NCBI GenBank assembly: GCA_963789005.1 | Contig: CAWBIZ010000005.1 | Location: 62,001-126,000, forward strand | Length of the DNA: 64,000 bases | Direction: 5' to 3' | DNA from: DASSUW01 sp963789005 | GTDB lineage: Bacteria; Actinomycetota; Thermoleophilia; Solirubrobacterales; Solirubrobacteraceae | Shown here: positions 63,814 to 64,000 of the stretch, in pieces | Layout: the number at the start of each line of letters is the position of its first letter | How positions within the stretch are numbered: the stretch's first letter is position 1 | Notes under the pieces: generated by a model | Database searches by the model: none | Told to the model about the DNA's origin: nothing | The model's input: the letters and a program-made list of their open reading frames with translations, nothing else | Program-made: the position numbers and the translations under genes

Positions 63814-64000
63814 ATGCCCCGCACTCACGTCCCGGTCCTGGCGGGCGAGCTGATCGAAGCGCTCGACCCTCAGCCCGGGCAGATCGCGATCGACTGCACG
63901 CTCGGCGCCGCCGGGCACGCGCGGCTGGTCGCCGATCGGCTCGGGCCCGCCGGCACGCTGATCGCGATCGACCGCGACCCGCTCGCCGAGAAGGCGTTCG
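63814..64000 (+). CDS. rsmH: 16S rRNA (cytosine(1402)-N(4))-methyltransferase, partial
   Basis: The first 62 residues of RsmH (MraW): HVPVLAGELIEALDPQPGQI, then DCTLGAAGHARLVADRLGPA (SAM-binding loop) and LIAIDRDPLAEKAF. It follows mraZ by one base, as usual. The frame runs off the right end of the window. Confidence 0.95.
   Translation, partial: MPRTHVPVLAGELIEALDPQPGQIAIDCTLGAAGHARLVADRLGPAGTLIAIDRDPLAEKAF

Overview
The window is very GC-rich, uses many GTG and TTG starts, and is dense with 4-base ATGA/GTGA gene overlaps. It carries secreted proteins with RxxTI/YLA-type C-terminal tails, a c-di-AMP riboswitch in front of a cell-wall hydrolase, and an mraZ-rsmH cluster start. Together these suggest a deep-branching, high-GC actinobacterium, most like Thermoleophilia/Solirubrobacterales. 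That placement is inference from style and gene content; no rRNA or marker search was possible.

Layout. 1-6.3 kb: two secreted-protein genes on the minus strand and an amylosucrase on the plus strand, all recognisable as protein but broken by many frameshifts. 6.3-11 kb: PepSY-like repeat protein, small membrane proteins, a TetR regulator with a divergent membrane protein and twin operators, an orphan OmpR-type regulator, an LPG-synthase-TM-like protein and a PAP2 protein. 11-16 kb: a frameshifted beta-helix protein, a frameshifted Ca2+/cation antiporter and an SLC13/NhaD-like transporter. 16-23 kb: CBS protein, GlgC-like enzyme, sulfite-oxidase-like/ferredoxin-reductase pair, a cobalamin-binding photoreceptor-like protein coupled to a PP2C phosphatase, and an ArsR/AHSA1 pair. 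23-29 kb: NlpC/P60 hydrolase with c-di-AMP riboswitch, tRNA-Leu and tRNA-Glu, subtilase, acetyltransferase, FHA and MerR-like proteins, and a PduO-type cobalamin adenosyltransferase. 29.2-36.7 kb: a cobalamin-riboswitch operon with three DUF4430 (transcobalamin-C-like) secreted proteins, EcfT, a double EcfA and an S-component fused to an alpha/alpha-toroid domain. 36.8-46 kb: NAD(P) transhydrogenase, extracellular nuclease, MOSC protein, dihydropteroate synthase and a shortened Rho. 46-56 kb: two phosphotransferases around a SorC regulator, then a polyol locus (DeoR regulator, mannitol-type dehydrogenase, ABC importer). 56-61.5 kb: two-component genes coupled to a partial Tad locus. 61.5-64 kb: DUF3352 lipoprotein, then mraZ and the start of rsmH.

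Themes. Cobalamin recurs three times: the uptake operon, the divergent adenosyltransferase, and a B12 light-sensor-like protein. The uptake operon is the strongest candidate for an under-described system: its extracellular parts match the two halves of animal transcobalamin (alpha/alpha barrel plus DUF4430 beta domain), but split between a transporter subunit and separate secreted proteins. A second unexpected theme is that many operon gaps are bridged by tiny ORFs that overlap both neighbouring genes by 4 bases.

Caution. Conserved protein sequence jumps between frames many times in 1-6.9 kb and 11-15 kb and once each near 44.9 and 46.8 kb. This looks more like uncorrected indel errors than gene decay, so those genes may be intact in the organism.
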